Origin: Desulfosudis sp034189195
Lineage (GTDB): Bacteria > Desulfobacterota > Desulfobacteria > Desulfobacterales > Desulfosudaceae
Length of the DNA stretch: 64,000 nt
Direction of reading: 5' to 3'
NCBI GenBank assembly: GCA_034189195.1
Contig: JAXHVI010000251.1
Coordinates: 1 to 64,000, forward strand
Shown: piece after piece, positions 8,605 to 17,288 of the stretch
Layout: every line of letters starts with the position of its first letter
Position numbering within the stretch: position 1 is the stretch's first letter
Position numbers and translations under genes: made by a program
The notes under the pieces: generated by a model
What the model saw: only the letters and a program-made list of their open reading frames with translations
What the model was told of the DNA's origin: nothing
The model's database searches: none

Positions 8605-11600
8605 GGTTTTTCTCCACTGCCGTCACAATGGATTCGGCGATCTTTTCCGCGGATTTGCCGAACAGGTCCTGGATGTCCACCAGTTCAAGAAAACTGTCCT
8701 GCCACACCACGCTGCTCTCCTGGACAATGTTCTTGATGCGCTCGGCCTTGCCGCCCAGGGCCTTTTTCTTCTCAAACAGGGTGGCCTCTTTTCTGAACCC
8801 GATGTTGAGCAGCAGGATAAACCGGATTATGCCGCCCCGGGCCGGGGAGGCGGACAGTACCGGGATTACGACGATATGGCGGTCGTCCTTGCGGCCCTTG
8901 CCGACATAGACGTTGCCCTCCCGCACAATGATCTTCTTGGTGCCCTTGAGCCGGTTGTCGGACTCCACCCGGGACGGTATCTCGGCCAGGACCCCGGTCT
9001 TTTTGACAATGGCGATGGTGGTCTCGTCCGTGGGCTCGCCCAGCAGGTTCAAGTGGTCCACCTTGTACAGAATGGCGCCCTTGATTTCCGATACAATGAG
9101 CTGAACGTTTCGAAGCACCACGATATTGGTGTTGGTGAGCTGGGAGATATGCAGACCAAAGCCGGCCAGGGTTTCAAACAGAATACCCTCCATGGTCTCT
9201 TTTGTCCGGCTGGTGCCCACGGTTACGGTTTTGGCCTGGTGCTTGATGGCGTCCACGGGCCGGGCCATGTGGTTGATGGAGCGGCCCAGGTATTCAAACA
9301 GGGTGTCGATCATGTTGGGGGCCGTGCCTTTTTTGCCGAAGTCCAGTTCAAAATCGGAAAAGGGCAGCCGGCCGGACAGGTACTTGAGCAGCAGGGCCAG
9401 GTCCGAGGCCAGGGAGATGGCCGCCGGACAGTCGGCGTCATGCCGCCGGGACCGGAACACGGTGTAAAACCGTGCGATTTTTTCACGGAACCCGTTTTCA
9501 AGCAGAATCTCGAACAGGTCCAGCCCCTTCTCCATGTAAGCGGCAATGTCGCCGCGCACCGTTTCCCGGAATTCGTGAAGCAGCCGGGCCCCCTTGTTGA
9601 TGGCCAGGGCCGCGTAGTATCCCCACAGATGGCCGGCAAAGGTGTTGACAATGGGGCCGAAGTGTTCGGCCACCTGGGGCACGGGAATAATCGCCTCGGC
9701 ATAGGGGGCAAACCGCTCCTCCCCCTCGTCGGTGATGACGATGGGCACGGCCTTGTGGGCCTTGAAAATGGCGGTGTCCTTGACGATGTCCTCCAGGACC
9801 CGGGCACGGGAACCGGCGGCGCACACGATGATCAGGGGCTCGGCGGAAAGATCGATGTGCTTTTTGTCCTCCACGTAGTCCGAGGAGATGGTCTTGTAGC
9901 ACAGTTCGCTGAGTTTGATCCGGATTTCATCGGCCGCCGCCTTGTTGGGGCCGCTGCCCACCACGGCCCAGTAGGTCCGGACCGAGGCCAGCCGGCCGGC
10001 GCAGGCGGCAATGGCTTCCTGGTGGGTAAAAATCCGTCGCAGGCAGGTGGGCAGCCGCAGCATCTGTTTGATCTCGCTGGTGATAAATTCACCGTCCCTG
10101 GCGCCCCGGATGCGGGCCAGGGCAAGTCCCAGCAGGGCCCCGGCCACCACCTGGGAATAGAAGGCCTTGGTGGAGGCCACCGACATCTCGATATCCCGGC
10201 CGGTGCTGGTGTAGATCACGCCGTCCACCTTGAAGGTGATATCCGAATCCCGGCGGTTGACGATGGCCAGGGTGTGGGCCCCCCGTTTTTTCACCATGTC
10301 CACGGCCCGGTTGGTGTCGGTGGTGGTGCCGGACTGGCTGATGGCGCATACCAGGGTATCGGCCAGCGTGTCCGTGCCCGCGTGCTCCATCATGTCCAGG
10401 CCGCTGAGCTCCGACGCCTTCAGCGCCCGCACCCCCATGGAGGGGTCGGCAAAGTAGTACTCCAGGATGCCGGCGCAGGCCAGGGCCGCCACCCCCGCTG
10501 TCCCCTGGCCGATAAAAAAGACGCGGCGAATCGTGCCGTCGGCCATGGCCCGGCACAGGGCCGGCGGCAGGCTGGCCTTTTCCAGGGCGACTTCCAGGTT
10601 CTGGCCGCCATCCACGGTTTTCCAGCGGTTGTAAAGGGTCTTTTCAATGGCCGCCGGGGCCTCGGATATCTCTTTTAAAAAATAGTGGGAATAGCCCTGG
10701 CGGTCCACGTCCCTGGAGGTGATGTCGGTGGTCAGGGCCTGGTGGGCGTCGACGGCCACCGGGGTGCCGTCGTAGCACAGGGTCCTTACGCCGCCGATGC
10801 CGCCGCTTCCGGCCCCGTCCAGGATCACGATCTGGCCGCCGCCGGCCGGGTCCGCGCCGTCCGCGTTCATCTTGACAAAATTGGCGGTCTCTTCCACGAT
10901 GCCGTAAAGCTCGGAAGAAACGATATAGTGGTCCGGCGCCAGGCCCAGAAACAGGGACTGGCCGCTGCCCTTCTGGGCGAAAAACATTTTACCCGGCGCC
11001 AGGCTGGTCTGCATGGAGATGGCATGGGAGCCCTTGAAATCGTTTACCGCCAGGCGAAAGGCGGATTCAATGTCATGCCCGTGGTCCAGGTGGACCTGAA
11101 CGCGCAGGGCGATAATCTTGGTGTCAGTGGTGATCGCTTCAGGAACCGGGCTGTTTGATGATTCGTACTCCGCCTTGAGTTCCTGGAAATTGTCGATGTC
11201 ACCGTTGAGACAGACCTGGATGACCGGCTGGTCCGGCGGTTCCCGGTCCTTGGTCCGGCTGTCCTGGGGGTGGCAGTTGGCTTCGGTGATGGTGCCCACC
11301 GATGCCCACCGCGTATGGGCCGACAGGGTGCAGTGGCGCACAGGACACTCCAGCAGGCGCCAGAAAATCGCGTCTCCCTGAATCTGCTCCCGCAGAAACC
11401 GCACATTGTCGCCCAGGCTGCCAATTTCCGCGGCCACCTTGTAGGCAAAGGCAAGGCAGACCGGCGCTTCCTTTCCGGTACGGAAAAGGGCGACGGAGCG
11501 GTTTGACAGCACGCGCGGGTTGGTCCGCTGCTCAAACTCCTCATCAAGGCCGGCCTGGGCAAGGGAAGCGGAAAACCGGTCAAAGGCAGGGGCATCCAGA

Positions 11601-12169
11601 ACCATCATGATGGAGATGCCGGCCGAGTCCCGGCCCCGCACCTCCAGCCGGTCCAGGCTGTTAAACGCGGTGTTGATTTTTCGGACAAGACAGGCGGCGG
11701 AAAAAGAGAGGTTCCGGCCCCCGGCAAGGGCGCCGATTTTTTTTACGTTGTCGCACACCTCGGTTTCCAGGCACCAGCAGATGTCCCGAAGCGTTTCCAG
11801 CCGGTCAAAGGCCGCGGCAGCGACAGCGGCTTCCATTTGACCGGCCTGCCGGTCCATGGCATCGGCTTCGGCGTCGATCAGCCCCCGAAATCCCATCCCC
11901 AGGTCGCACACCGCCTTTGCGGTGCCGGCATGGGCATAAAGATGGAAAAAAGCGGCGTCGGTTTTCAGGTCACGGGCGGCTGTTGCCAGGGCCTCGCAAA
12001 CCCGGTTGCCGCCCAGGTAACGGTCCGCTGAAAAGCCGCCGGCTTCGATCATTCGGTCCAGCGTGGTTTCCCGCACCCGGTCGACCATGTCCTGAAGGAC
12101 CGATACGTCAACAACCGGGGCCGGTCCGGCCCCGGTTTGAAACGGAACAATAGCAACAATGCCGCACAT
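8597..12169 (-). CDS. Oversized GlmS-like glutamine--fructose-6-phosphate aminotransferase
   Basis: A 1190-aa protein, nearly twice E. coli GlmS (609 aa), yet with the GlmS parts in order. Cys2 (MCGIVAI) is the class II amidotransferase nucleophile; RGRDSAG is at 178-184, HTRW at 285-288, NG at 322-323, TDTKIIAL at 348-355 and the interdomain HYFLKE at 495-500. SIS1 has SQSGTTTDT (611-619) and ASTKAF (665-670). SIS2 keeps a Glu in KLSEL (752-756) and His771 in KKH. A counterpart of the GlmS C-tail (HQAKTVTVG, about 977-985) is present. Extra material: about 150 residues between Cys2 and RGRDSAG, about 100 residues inside SIS2 before the C-tail, and about 205 residues after it. The GCGTS sugar-phosphate loop reads GQGTAG. 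It follows kdnB by 24 nt with a good GGGGAG. Role inferred: glucosamine-6-P supply for lipid A and peptidoglycan, or a specialised ketose aminotransferase. Confidence 0.8.
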   Translation of the reverse strand: MCGIVAIVPFQTGAGPAPVVDVSVLQDMVDRVRETTLDRMIEAGGFSADRYLGGNRVCEALATAARDLKTDAAFFHLYAHAGTAKAVCDLGMGFRGLIDAEADAMDRQAGQMEAAVAAAAFDRLETLRDICWCLETEVCDNVKKIGALAGGRNLSFSAACLVRKINTAFNSLDRLEVRGRDSAGISIMMVLDAPAFDRFSASLAQAGLDEEFEQRTNPRVLSNRSVALFRTGKEAPVCLAFAYKVAAEIGSLGDNVRFLREQIQGDAIFWRLLECPVRHCTLSAHTRWASVGTITEANCHPQDSRTKDREPPDQPVIQVCLNGDIDNFQELKAEYESSNSPVPEAITTDTKIIALRVQVHLDHGHDIESAFRLAVNDFKGSHAISMQTSLAPGKMFFAQKGSGQSLFLGLAPDHYIVSSELYGIVEETANFVKMNADGADPAGGGQIVILDGAGSGGIGGVRTLCYDGTPVAVDAHQALTTDITSRDVDRQGYSHYFLKEISEAPAAIEKTLYNRWKTVDGGQNLEVALEKASLPPALCRAMADGTIRRVFFIGQGTAGVAALACAGILEYYFADPSMGVRALKASELSGLDMMEHAGTDTLADTLVCAISQSGTTTDTNRAVDMVKKRGAHTLAIVNRRDSDITFKVDGVIYTSTGRDIEMSVASTKAFYSQVVAGALLGLALARIRGARDGEFITSEIKQMLRLPTCLRRIFTHQEAIAACAGRLASVRTYWAVVGSGPNKAAADEIRIKLSELCYKTISSDYVEDKKHIDLSAEPLIIVCAAGSRARVLEDIVKDTAIFKAHKAVPIVITDEGEERFAPYAEAIIPVPQVAEHFGPIVNTFAGHLWGYYAALAINKGARLLHEFRETVRGDIAAYMEKGLDLFEILLENGFREKIARFYTVFRSRRHDADCPAAISLASDLALLLKYLSGRLPFSDFELDFGKKGTAPNMIDTLFEYLGRSINHMARPVDAIKHQAKTVTVGTSRTKETMEGILFETLAGFGLHISQLTNTNIVVLRNVQLIVSEIKGAILYKVDHLNLLGEPTDETTIAIVKKTGVLAEIPSRVESDNRLKGTKKIIVREGNVYVGKGRKDDRHIVVIPVLSASPARGGIIRFILLLNIGFRKEATLFEKKKALGGKAERIKNIVQESSVVWQDSFLELVDIQDLFGKSAEKIAESIVTAVEKNRE

Positions 12170-12193
12170 AAAGGCTCCCCTCTCTTATGAACA

Positions 12194-13255
12194 CTACATG
12201 CGCCGATACAGCGCCTTGATCCGCTCTTTGGGCATGACGGTCTGCCACTCCTTGCCCATGGCGTTCTCCCACAGGGGCGCCAGACCAAAGGCCACGTTGG
12301 CCATGGTGTCAAACTGCTCTTCGGTCAGGTCTTTGGTGATGTCCCGCGGCAGTTGAATTTTGTTTTTCTCCAGCATGCCCCGGAACTCGGCCACGCCTTC
12401 GGGATAAAATTCGTCTAAATAATCAAACACAATGGAGTTGCCGATGCCGTGGTGCACGCCCAGCACAAAGGCCAGGCCGTAGGACATGGCGTGGCATACC
12501 CCCACCTGGGAGTAGGCGATGCTCATGCCGCCGAAATAGGAGGCCATCATCAGCCGGTCGTCTCTGTCCGGCCGGTCCTCAAGGTAGACCTGGCGGCACA
12601 ACTCCAGGGCCTTTTCGCCGTAAGCCCGGCTGAAGGCGTTCAAAAAGGTGCCCTGAAGCGACTCCACGCAGTGAATGTAGCAGTCCATGCCGGTGTAAAA
12701 CCACTGGTCTTTGGGCACCCCGGCGATCAGATCGGGATCCAGCACCACCTGGTCGAAAACCGTGTGGTCGGAGTTGATGCCCAGCTTCTTGGTGGGCCCG
12801 GTGAGAACGGTGGTGCGGGAGACCTCGGCCCCGGTGCCGGACAGGGTGGGAACCCCCACGTGGTAGACCGCCGGAATCTTGATCAGGTCCCATCCCTGGT
12901 AGTCAGCGGCCGAACCGGGATTGGTCAGCATCAGGGAGACCGCCTTGGCCAGGTCCAGGGTGGATCCGCCGCCGATGCCGATCACGCCGTCGGGCAGGCC
13001 GGAGGCGTGGCCCTTTACCCGGGCCGCCAGGCTGTCCACGTACCCGGTCTTGGGCTCGTCATCGACATTGACAAAAATGGTCATGTCGTTGTCTTTGGCC
13101 GGCACCCGGCCGCTCAAGGCCTTGCCCTTGAACACGTCATCCACCAGGAACACCATGAAGGCATCTTTTCTTTTTGCCGAAAGAATGTCGTCAAGCTGGT
13201 TAAACGCCCCCCTGCCGAACACCACACTGGAAATCATGCGAAAGTTTCGAAACAT
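12194..13255 (-). CDS. kdnB: KdnB-like Kdo 8-oxidase (metal-dependent alcohol dehydrogenase family)
   Basis: A 353-aa iron-containing-type alcohol dehydrogenase. The nucleotide-binding GGGSTLDLAKAV is near residue 98. The metal ligands are visible as Asp and His in GMDCYIHCVES near 192-202 and two His in VCHAMSYGL and GVHHGIGN near 252-270. It sits 10 nt after a KdnA-like aminotransferase; that pairing is known from Shewanella oneidensis, where KdnB oxidises the C8 hydroxyl of Kdo to an aldehyde for KdnA to aminate. Length (about 353) matches. I infer the same role from the pair plus overall similarity; taken alone it would only be called an Fe-ADH. Confidence 0.83.
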   Translation of the reverse strand: MFRNFRMISSVVFGRGAFNQLDDILSAKRKDAFMVFLVDDVFKGKALSGRVPAKDNDMTIFVNVDDEPKTGYVDSLAARVKGHASGLPDGVIGIGGGSTLDLAKAVSLMLTNPGSAADYQGWDLIKIPAVYHVGVPTLSGTGAEVSRTTVLTGPTKKLGINSDHTVFDQVVLDPDLIAGVPKDQWFYTGMDCYIHCVESLQGTFLNAFSRAYGEKALELCRQVYLEDRPDRDDRLMMASYFGGMSIAYSQVGVCHAMSYGLAFVLGVHHGIGNSIVFDYLDEFYPEGVAEFRGMLEKNKIQLPRDITKDLTEEQFDTMANVAFGLAPLWENAMGKEWQTVMPKERIKALYRRM

Positions 13256-13265
13256 GGCTCACCTG

Positions 13266-14453
13266 TTACTTTGAAAAGACGGTTCTTATTTTTTCAATCC
13301 TGTCGGCCAGCTGGTCCGGGCTCCAGGAAAGCTTGATCTGCATGGAGATGCACCGGGACATGATGGCGTCGGACCGTGGCAGGTCCACCGCTGAATAGTC
13401 GGGAAAGTTGTCGGCCAGGGAGGCGGCCATTCGTGCCGCCACCGCCATTTTTTTCAGATGGTGCCACTGGCGAATGTAGTGCCAGTTGTTGGCATACCAG
13501 TAGAAACAGCCGTCCACGCCGGCATCGGCCATGTCTTTGGCCGCCTGCCGGGTCTGTGCCTCATCGGGCAGGAAAAAGGAGAGAAAGGTGGCTGAGTCGC
13601 CGGCCGGGTCGGGAATATGACGGAAGGAAATTTTTGTAAATTCGGCCATGGCCGCTTTGATCTTCTGTTTGTTGGCCCGCTGCACGGCAAGAATGTGGTC
13701 CAGCTTGCGCAGCTGGGCCACGCCCACGGCCGCGTTGAGCTCGCTGATGCGGTAGTTGGCGCCCAGCACGATATGGTCCTCCTTGCCCCGGTCGTTGCCG
13801 ATGTGGTCATGGCCGTGGTCGGCATAGGCGTCGGCTTTCACGTAGCAGTCCCGGTCGTCGGTGATCACGCCGCCCCCCTCGCCGCAGGTGATGGTCTTGA
13901 CCGAGTCAAAAGAGAAACATCCGGCCTTGCCGAACCGGCCCAGGCTTTTGCCGCCGAAGGTGGCGCCGATGGACTGGCAGGCATCTTCGAGCAGGACCAG
14001 CCCTTTTCGGTCGCACAATTCCTTGAGCGCGTCGATTTGGGCCATGCTGCCGCACATGTGCACCGGTATCACCGCCTTTGTGCGCGGGGTGAGAGCCTTT
14101 TCAACGGCGTCGGGGTCCAGGCAGAGGGTCTCGTCGATCTCCGCGAACACCGGAATGGCCCCTGCATTGAGCACGGATTCGAATGTGGCCACAAAGGTAA
14201 AAGAGGGGACGATTACCTCGTCTCCGGCGCCGATGCCGCAGGCGGCCATGGCAACGGAAAGGGCCGCCGTGCCGCTGGAGCAGAGCAGGGCAAACCCGGC
14301 ACCGGTCCGTTCGCACAGCTCCTTTTCAAAGGTTTTTGCTTTCCAGTGGCCGTTTCGGGCCGCGTCAAACCCGTACCGGAACAGCACACCGGTGGAAAGC
14401 ACGTCGTTGACCTCTTTTCTCTCCTCGTCGCCGAAAATTTCAAACCCTGGCAT
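13266..14453 (-). CDS. kdnA: KdnA-like 8-amino-Kdo aminotransferase
   Basis: A 395-aa PLP enzyme of the DegT/DnrJ/EryC1 sugar aminotransferase family. The PLP lysine is K186 in SFDSVKTITCGEGGG; the family aspartate lies in LLEDACQSIGA near 155. The N-terminus MPGFEIFGDEERKEVNDVL and the LFRYGFD motif resemble the KdnA branch that aminates the 8-aldehyde of Kdo, rather than generic ArnB-like enzymes (compare ArnB at 57 kb, which has HPIKNITCGEGG). The predicted product, 8-amino-3,8-dideoxy-manno-octulosonate, would be incorporated into the LPS inner core. It lies between metG (27 nt gap) and kdnB, all on one strand. Confidence 0.83.
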   Translation of the reverse strand: MPGFEIFGDEERKEVNDVLSTGVLFRYGFDAARNGHWKAKTFEKELCERTGAGFALLCSSGTAALSVAMAACGIGAGDEVIVPSFTFVATFESVLNAGAIPVFAEIDETLCLDPDAVEKALTPRTKAVIPVHMCGSMAQIDALKELCDRKGLVLLEDACQSIGATFGGKSLGRFGKAGCFSFDSVKTITCGEGGGVITDDRDCYVKADAYADHGHDHIGNDRGKEDHIVLGANYRISELNAAVGVAQLRKLDHILAVQRANKQKIKAAMAEFTKISFRHIPDPAGDSATFLSFFLPDEAQTRQAAKDMADAGVDGCFYWYANNWHYIRQWHHLKKMAVAARMAASLADNFPDYSAVDLPRSDAIMSRCISMQIKLSWSPDQLADRIEKIRTVFSK

Positions 14454-14480
14454 CTTGTTCTCCTTAAAATATTTCGTATC

Positions 14481-16403
14481 TCATTTGAGCCGTGTTCCCG
14501 GCGGGGCCGGCTTGTCAACCGTGGCCGTGATGCCGGTTTTGCCGTCTACCGCGGCCAGGACCATGCCGTGGGATTCAACGCCCATCAGGACGGCGGGCTT
14601 GAGGTTGGCCACGATCACCACCTGCCTGCCCACCAGGTCTTCCGGCGCGTAGGCTTCGGCAAGGCCGGCCACCACGGTGCGGATTTCGCCGATATCCACG
14701 GTGAGCTTGAGCAGCTTGCGGGCCTTGGGAATTTTTTCGGCGGCCGTCACCGTGCCCACGCGCAGGTCCGCCTTTGAAAAGGTGTCGATGTCGATCTCCG
14801 GCGCAAACGCAATGGCCGGTGGCGCGGCTTCGGGCGCACAGGCGTCGTCCGTCGATGGCGCCGGTTCCACCCGGGGAAAAAGCGAGGCCGGCTTTGCCAC
14901 CACGGTGTCCGGCACAAGCCGTCCCCACTGCTTTAAGTCCTCCAGCCGGAACAGCTCTTTTTCCGGGCCGTCAAGGCCCAGGTGGGCCATCATGGTTTTT
15001 CCGGTACCGGGCATCACCGGGTAGACCAGGCCGGCCACGATCCTCAGCCCTTCCAGCAGGGTGTAGATCACGGCGGCCAGGGCATCGGCTTTGGCCGGAT
15101 CCTTGGCAAGGGTCCAGGGCGCCGAGTAGTCGATAAACCGGTTCATGGCGCTGATCAGGTCCCAGACCGCGGCCAGGGCCCGGTTCATGTGGAAGGTCTC
15201 CATTCGTGCCTCATACTCGGCCACGGTTTTCCGGGCCAGGGCGCCGATGTCGATGTCGCACGGCGGCAGGTTGGCTTTGTCTGCTTGCGGCACCCGGTTT
15301 TTAAAATACTTGGCCGTCATGGCCAGAACCCGGGAAAAGAGGTTGCCCAGGTCGTTGGCCAGGTCCGCGTTGATCCGCTGAACCAGGGCCGCTTCGGAGA
15401 ACCCGGCATCCAGGCCGAAAGACATCTCCCGGCAGAGAAAATAGCGAAAGGCGTCCGTGCCATAGGTGTTTTTCATGTCCAGGGGGTTGACCACGTTGCC
15501 CAGGCTCTTGGACATCTTGCACGATTCGATCTGCCAGAACCCGTGCACGTTGAGATGGTTGTAAAGCGGAATGCCGGCGGCCTTGAGCATGATGGGCCAG
15601 TAGATGCCGTGGGGCTTGATGATGTCCTTGGCCGTCAGGTGCTGCACCCCGGGCCAGAATGTCCTGTAGTTGTCGCCGTCCGGGTACCCCAGGGCCGACA
15701 CGTAGTTGAGCAGGGCGTCAAACCATACATAGGTCACATACCGGTCGTCAAAGGGAAGGGGAATGCCCCAGTCCAGCCGGGACGTGGGCCGGGAGATGCA
15801 CAGATCGTCCAGGGGCTCTTTTAAAAACGACAGAATCTCGGTGCGGTAGCCTTCAGGCCGGATAAAATCGGGATTGTCGGTAATATGATCAATCAGCCAC
15901 TGCTGGTACCTGCTCATCTTGAAAAAATAGTTGGCCTCCTGAATCCGCTCCGGCGGGGTGTCGTGGTCCGGGCACTTGCCGTCTACCAGCTCCCGCTCGG
16001 TGTAGAACCGTTCGCAGCCGAAGCAGTAAAGCCCCTCGTATTCGCTGAAGTAGATGTCGCCGGCCTCATAAATGGCGGCCAGAACCCGGCTTACCACCTG
16101 TTTGTGACTCTCGTCGGTGGTGCGGATAAAGTGGCTGTAGCCGATGTCCAGTTCGGCCCACAGATCCCTGAACAGGGCGGAAATGGTGTCGGCATAGGCC
16201 TTGGGCGATACGCCCCGGGCCGCGGCGGCCTTCATGATCTTGTCGCCGTGTTCATCGGTGCCGGTGAGAAAAAAGACCTTTTTTCCCGCCATGGCATGAA
16301 AACGGGCCGCCACGTCGGCCATGATGGTGGTATAGGCGTGACCCAGATGGGGCTTTGCGTTCACATAGTAGATCGGTGTGGTGATGTAAAAACAGTCGGG
16401 CAT
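14481..16403 (-). CDS. metG: Methionyl-tRNA synthetase with C-terminal tRNA-binding domain
   Basis: A 640-aa class I synthetase charging tRNA-Met. HLGH (His19-His22) is the HIGH motif; KMSKS is near residue 297. A Cys cluster (CFGCERFYTE...GKC) near 128-147 is the zinc-knuckle region, apparently of the single-knuckle type. Residues about 535-640 form an EMAP/Arc1p-like tRNA-binding OB fold (DLRVGTV, GLAEAY, VIVANLKP), which dimerises the enzyme in relatives. Residues about 500-530 are a Pro/Ala-rich linker. It is followed by kdnA and preceded by the ricT-like gene; a short gap suggests one transcript. Confidence 0.96.
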   Translation of the reverse strand: MPDCFYITTPIYYVNAKPHLGHAYTTIMADVAARFHAMAGKKVFFLTGTDEHGDKIMKAAAARGVSPKAYADTISALFRDLWAELDIGYSHFIRTTDESHKQVVSRVLAAIYEAGDIYFSEYEGLYCFGCERFYTERELVDGKCPDHDTPPERIQEANYFFKMSRYQQWLIDHITDNPDFIRPEGYRTEILSFLKEPLDDLCISRPTSRLDWGIPLPFDDRYVTYVWFDALLNYVSALGYPDGDNYRTFWPGVQHLTAKDIIKPHGIYWPIMLKAAGIPLYNHLNVHGFWQIESCKMSKSLGNVVNPLDMKNTYGTDAFRYFLCREMSFGLDAGFSEAALVQRINADLANDLGNLFSRVLAMTAKYFKNRVPQADKANLPPCDIDIGALARKTVAEYEARMETFHMNRALAAVWDLISAMNRFIDYSAPWTLAKDPAKADALAAVIYTLLEGLRIVAGLVYPVMPGTGKTMMAHLGLDGPEKELFRLEDLKQWGRLVPDTVVAKPASLFPRVEPAPSTDDACAPEAAPPAIAFAPEIDIDTFSKADLRVGTVTAAEKIPKARKLLKLTVDIGEIRTVVAGLAEAYAPEDLVGRQVVIVANLKPAVLMGVESHGMVLAAVDGKTGITATVDKPAPPGTRLK

Positions 16404-16421
16404 GGTTTTTCCCCTGTGAGA

Positions 16422-17288
16422 TTATTCTTCGGCTGCCTGTCCGTTTGATTCTTTTGCCGGTTCTCCGGCCGGTTCTCCGGCGGGTTTTTCAGCCGGCGGC
16501 AGAATGTCGGCCAGGGCCACATCCACCCGGGTACCGTCATTCTTCTGCAGCACAATCCGGCCCCCTACCGGGTTGATCTCCACCACCTTTCCTTCTCCCA
16601 CGGTGGTGTTCACGCGCCGCCCTGTTTCGGGCATCCCTTTTTTGAGCTTGTTGTAGGAGGCCTCTTCATAGGCCAGGCAGCACATGAGCCGGCCGCAGAG
16701 CCCGGATATCTTGGTGGGGTTTAAGGAGAGCCCCTGGTTCTTGGCCATGCGGATCGATATGGGGTCGAACTTCTGCAGAAAACTGGCGCAGCAGATCTCT
16801 CGTCCGCACCGGCCGATGCCGCCGGTGATCTTGGCCTGGTTGCGAATGCCCACCTGGCGCATCTCGATCTTGATGCGAAACTCCTTGACCAGGCGCTTGA
16901 CCAGCTCCCGGAAATCGACCCGGCCGTCGGCGGTGTAGAAAAAGGTCAGTTTCCGGGAGTCAAAGGTGCACTCCACGGAAAACAGGTTCATCTCCAGGTT
17001 CAGGGCGCGGATCTGCTCCTGGCAGAAATCAAACCCCTTTACCTCAAGGGCCCGGTTCTCCTCAAGCTGGGCAAAATCCTTTTCAACGGCCTTGCGATGG
17101 ACTTTTTTAAGCGGTGTTTTAATTCGCTCCATGTTGGCCGGGGCCGGCAGGGAGCAGACCACGCCCATGCCGAACCCCTGTTCGGTTTCCACGATCACAT
17201 GATCTCCGACCTCCAGCACAAAGGCCCCGCAGTCAAACACATAGGCCTTGCCGTCGGGCTTGAATTTTATTTCAACGATTTTTCTCAT
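16422..17288 (-). CDS. PSP1 C-terminal domain protein (RicT/YaaT-like)
   Basis: A 288-aa protein of the PSP1/RicT family. In Bacillus, RicT (YaaT) with RicA and RicF forms a complex carrying Fe-S clusters that acts in RNA maturation and phosphorelay control; that role is from the family. Conserved cysteines occur in GRCGREICCASFLQKF and GLCGRLMCCLAYE (about residues 155-200), the segment that defines the family. A low-complexity Glu/Pro/Ala tail ends the protein. Its ATG overlaps the holB stop as ATGA (17285-17288), so translation is coupled. A neighbour such as holB is common for this gene across bacteria. Confidence 0.88.
   Translation of the reverse strand: MRKIVEIKFKPDGKAYVFDCGAFVLEVGDHVIVETEQGFGMGVVCSLPAPANMERIKTPLKKVHRKAVEKDFAQLEENRALEVKGFDFCQEQIRALNLEMNLFSVECTFDSRKLTFFYTADGRVDFRELVKRLVKEFRIKIEMRQVGIRNQAKITGGIGRCGREICCASFLQKFDPISIRMAKNQGLSLNPTKISGLCGRLMCCLAYEEASYNKLKKGMPETGRRVNTTVGEGKVVEINPVGGRIVLQKNDGTRVDVALADILPPAEKPAGEPAGEPAKESNGQAAEE

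Noticed and set aside
8393..10678. 761-codon plus-strand open frame
   Set aside because: Antisense to the GlmS-like gene; its composition (Gly/His/Gln-rich) is the usual shadow of a GC-rich gene and it shows no family motif.
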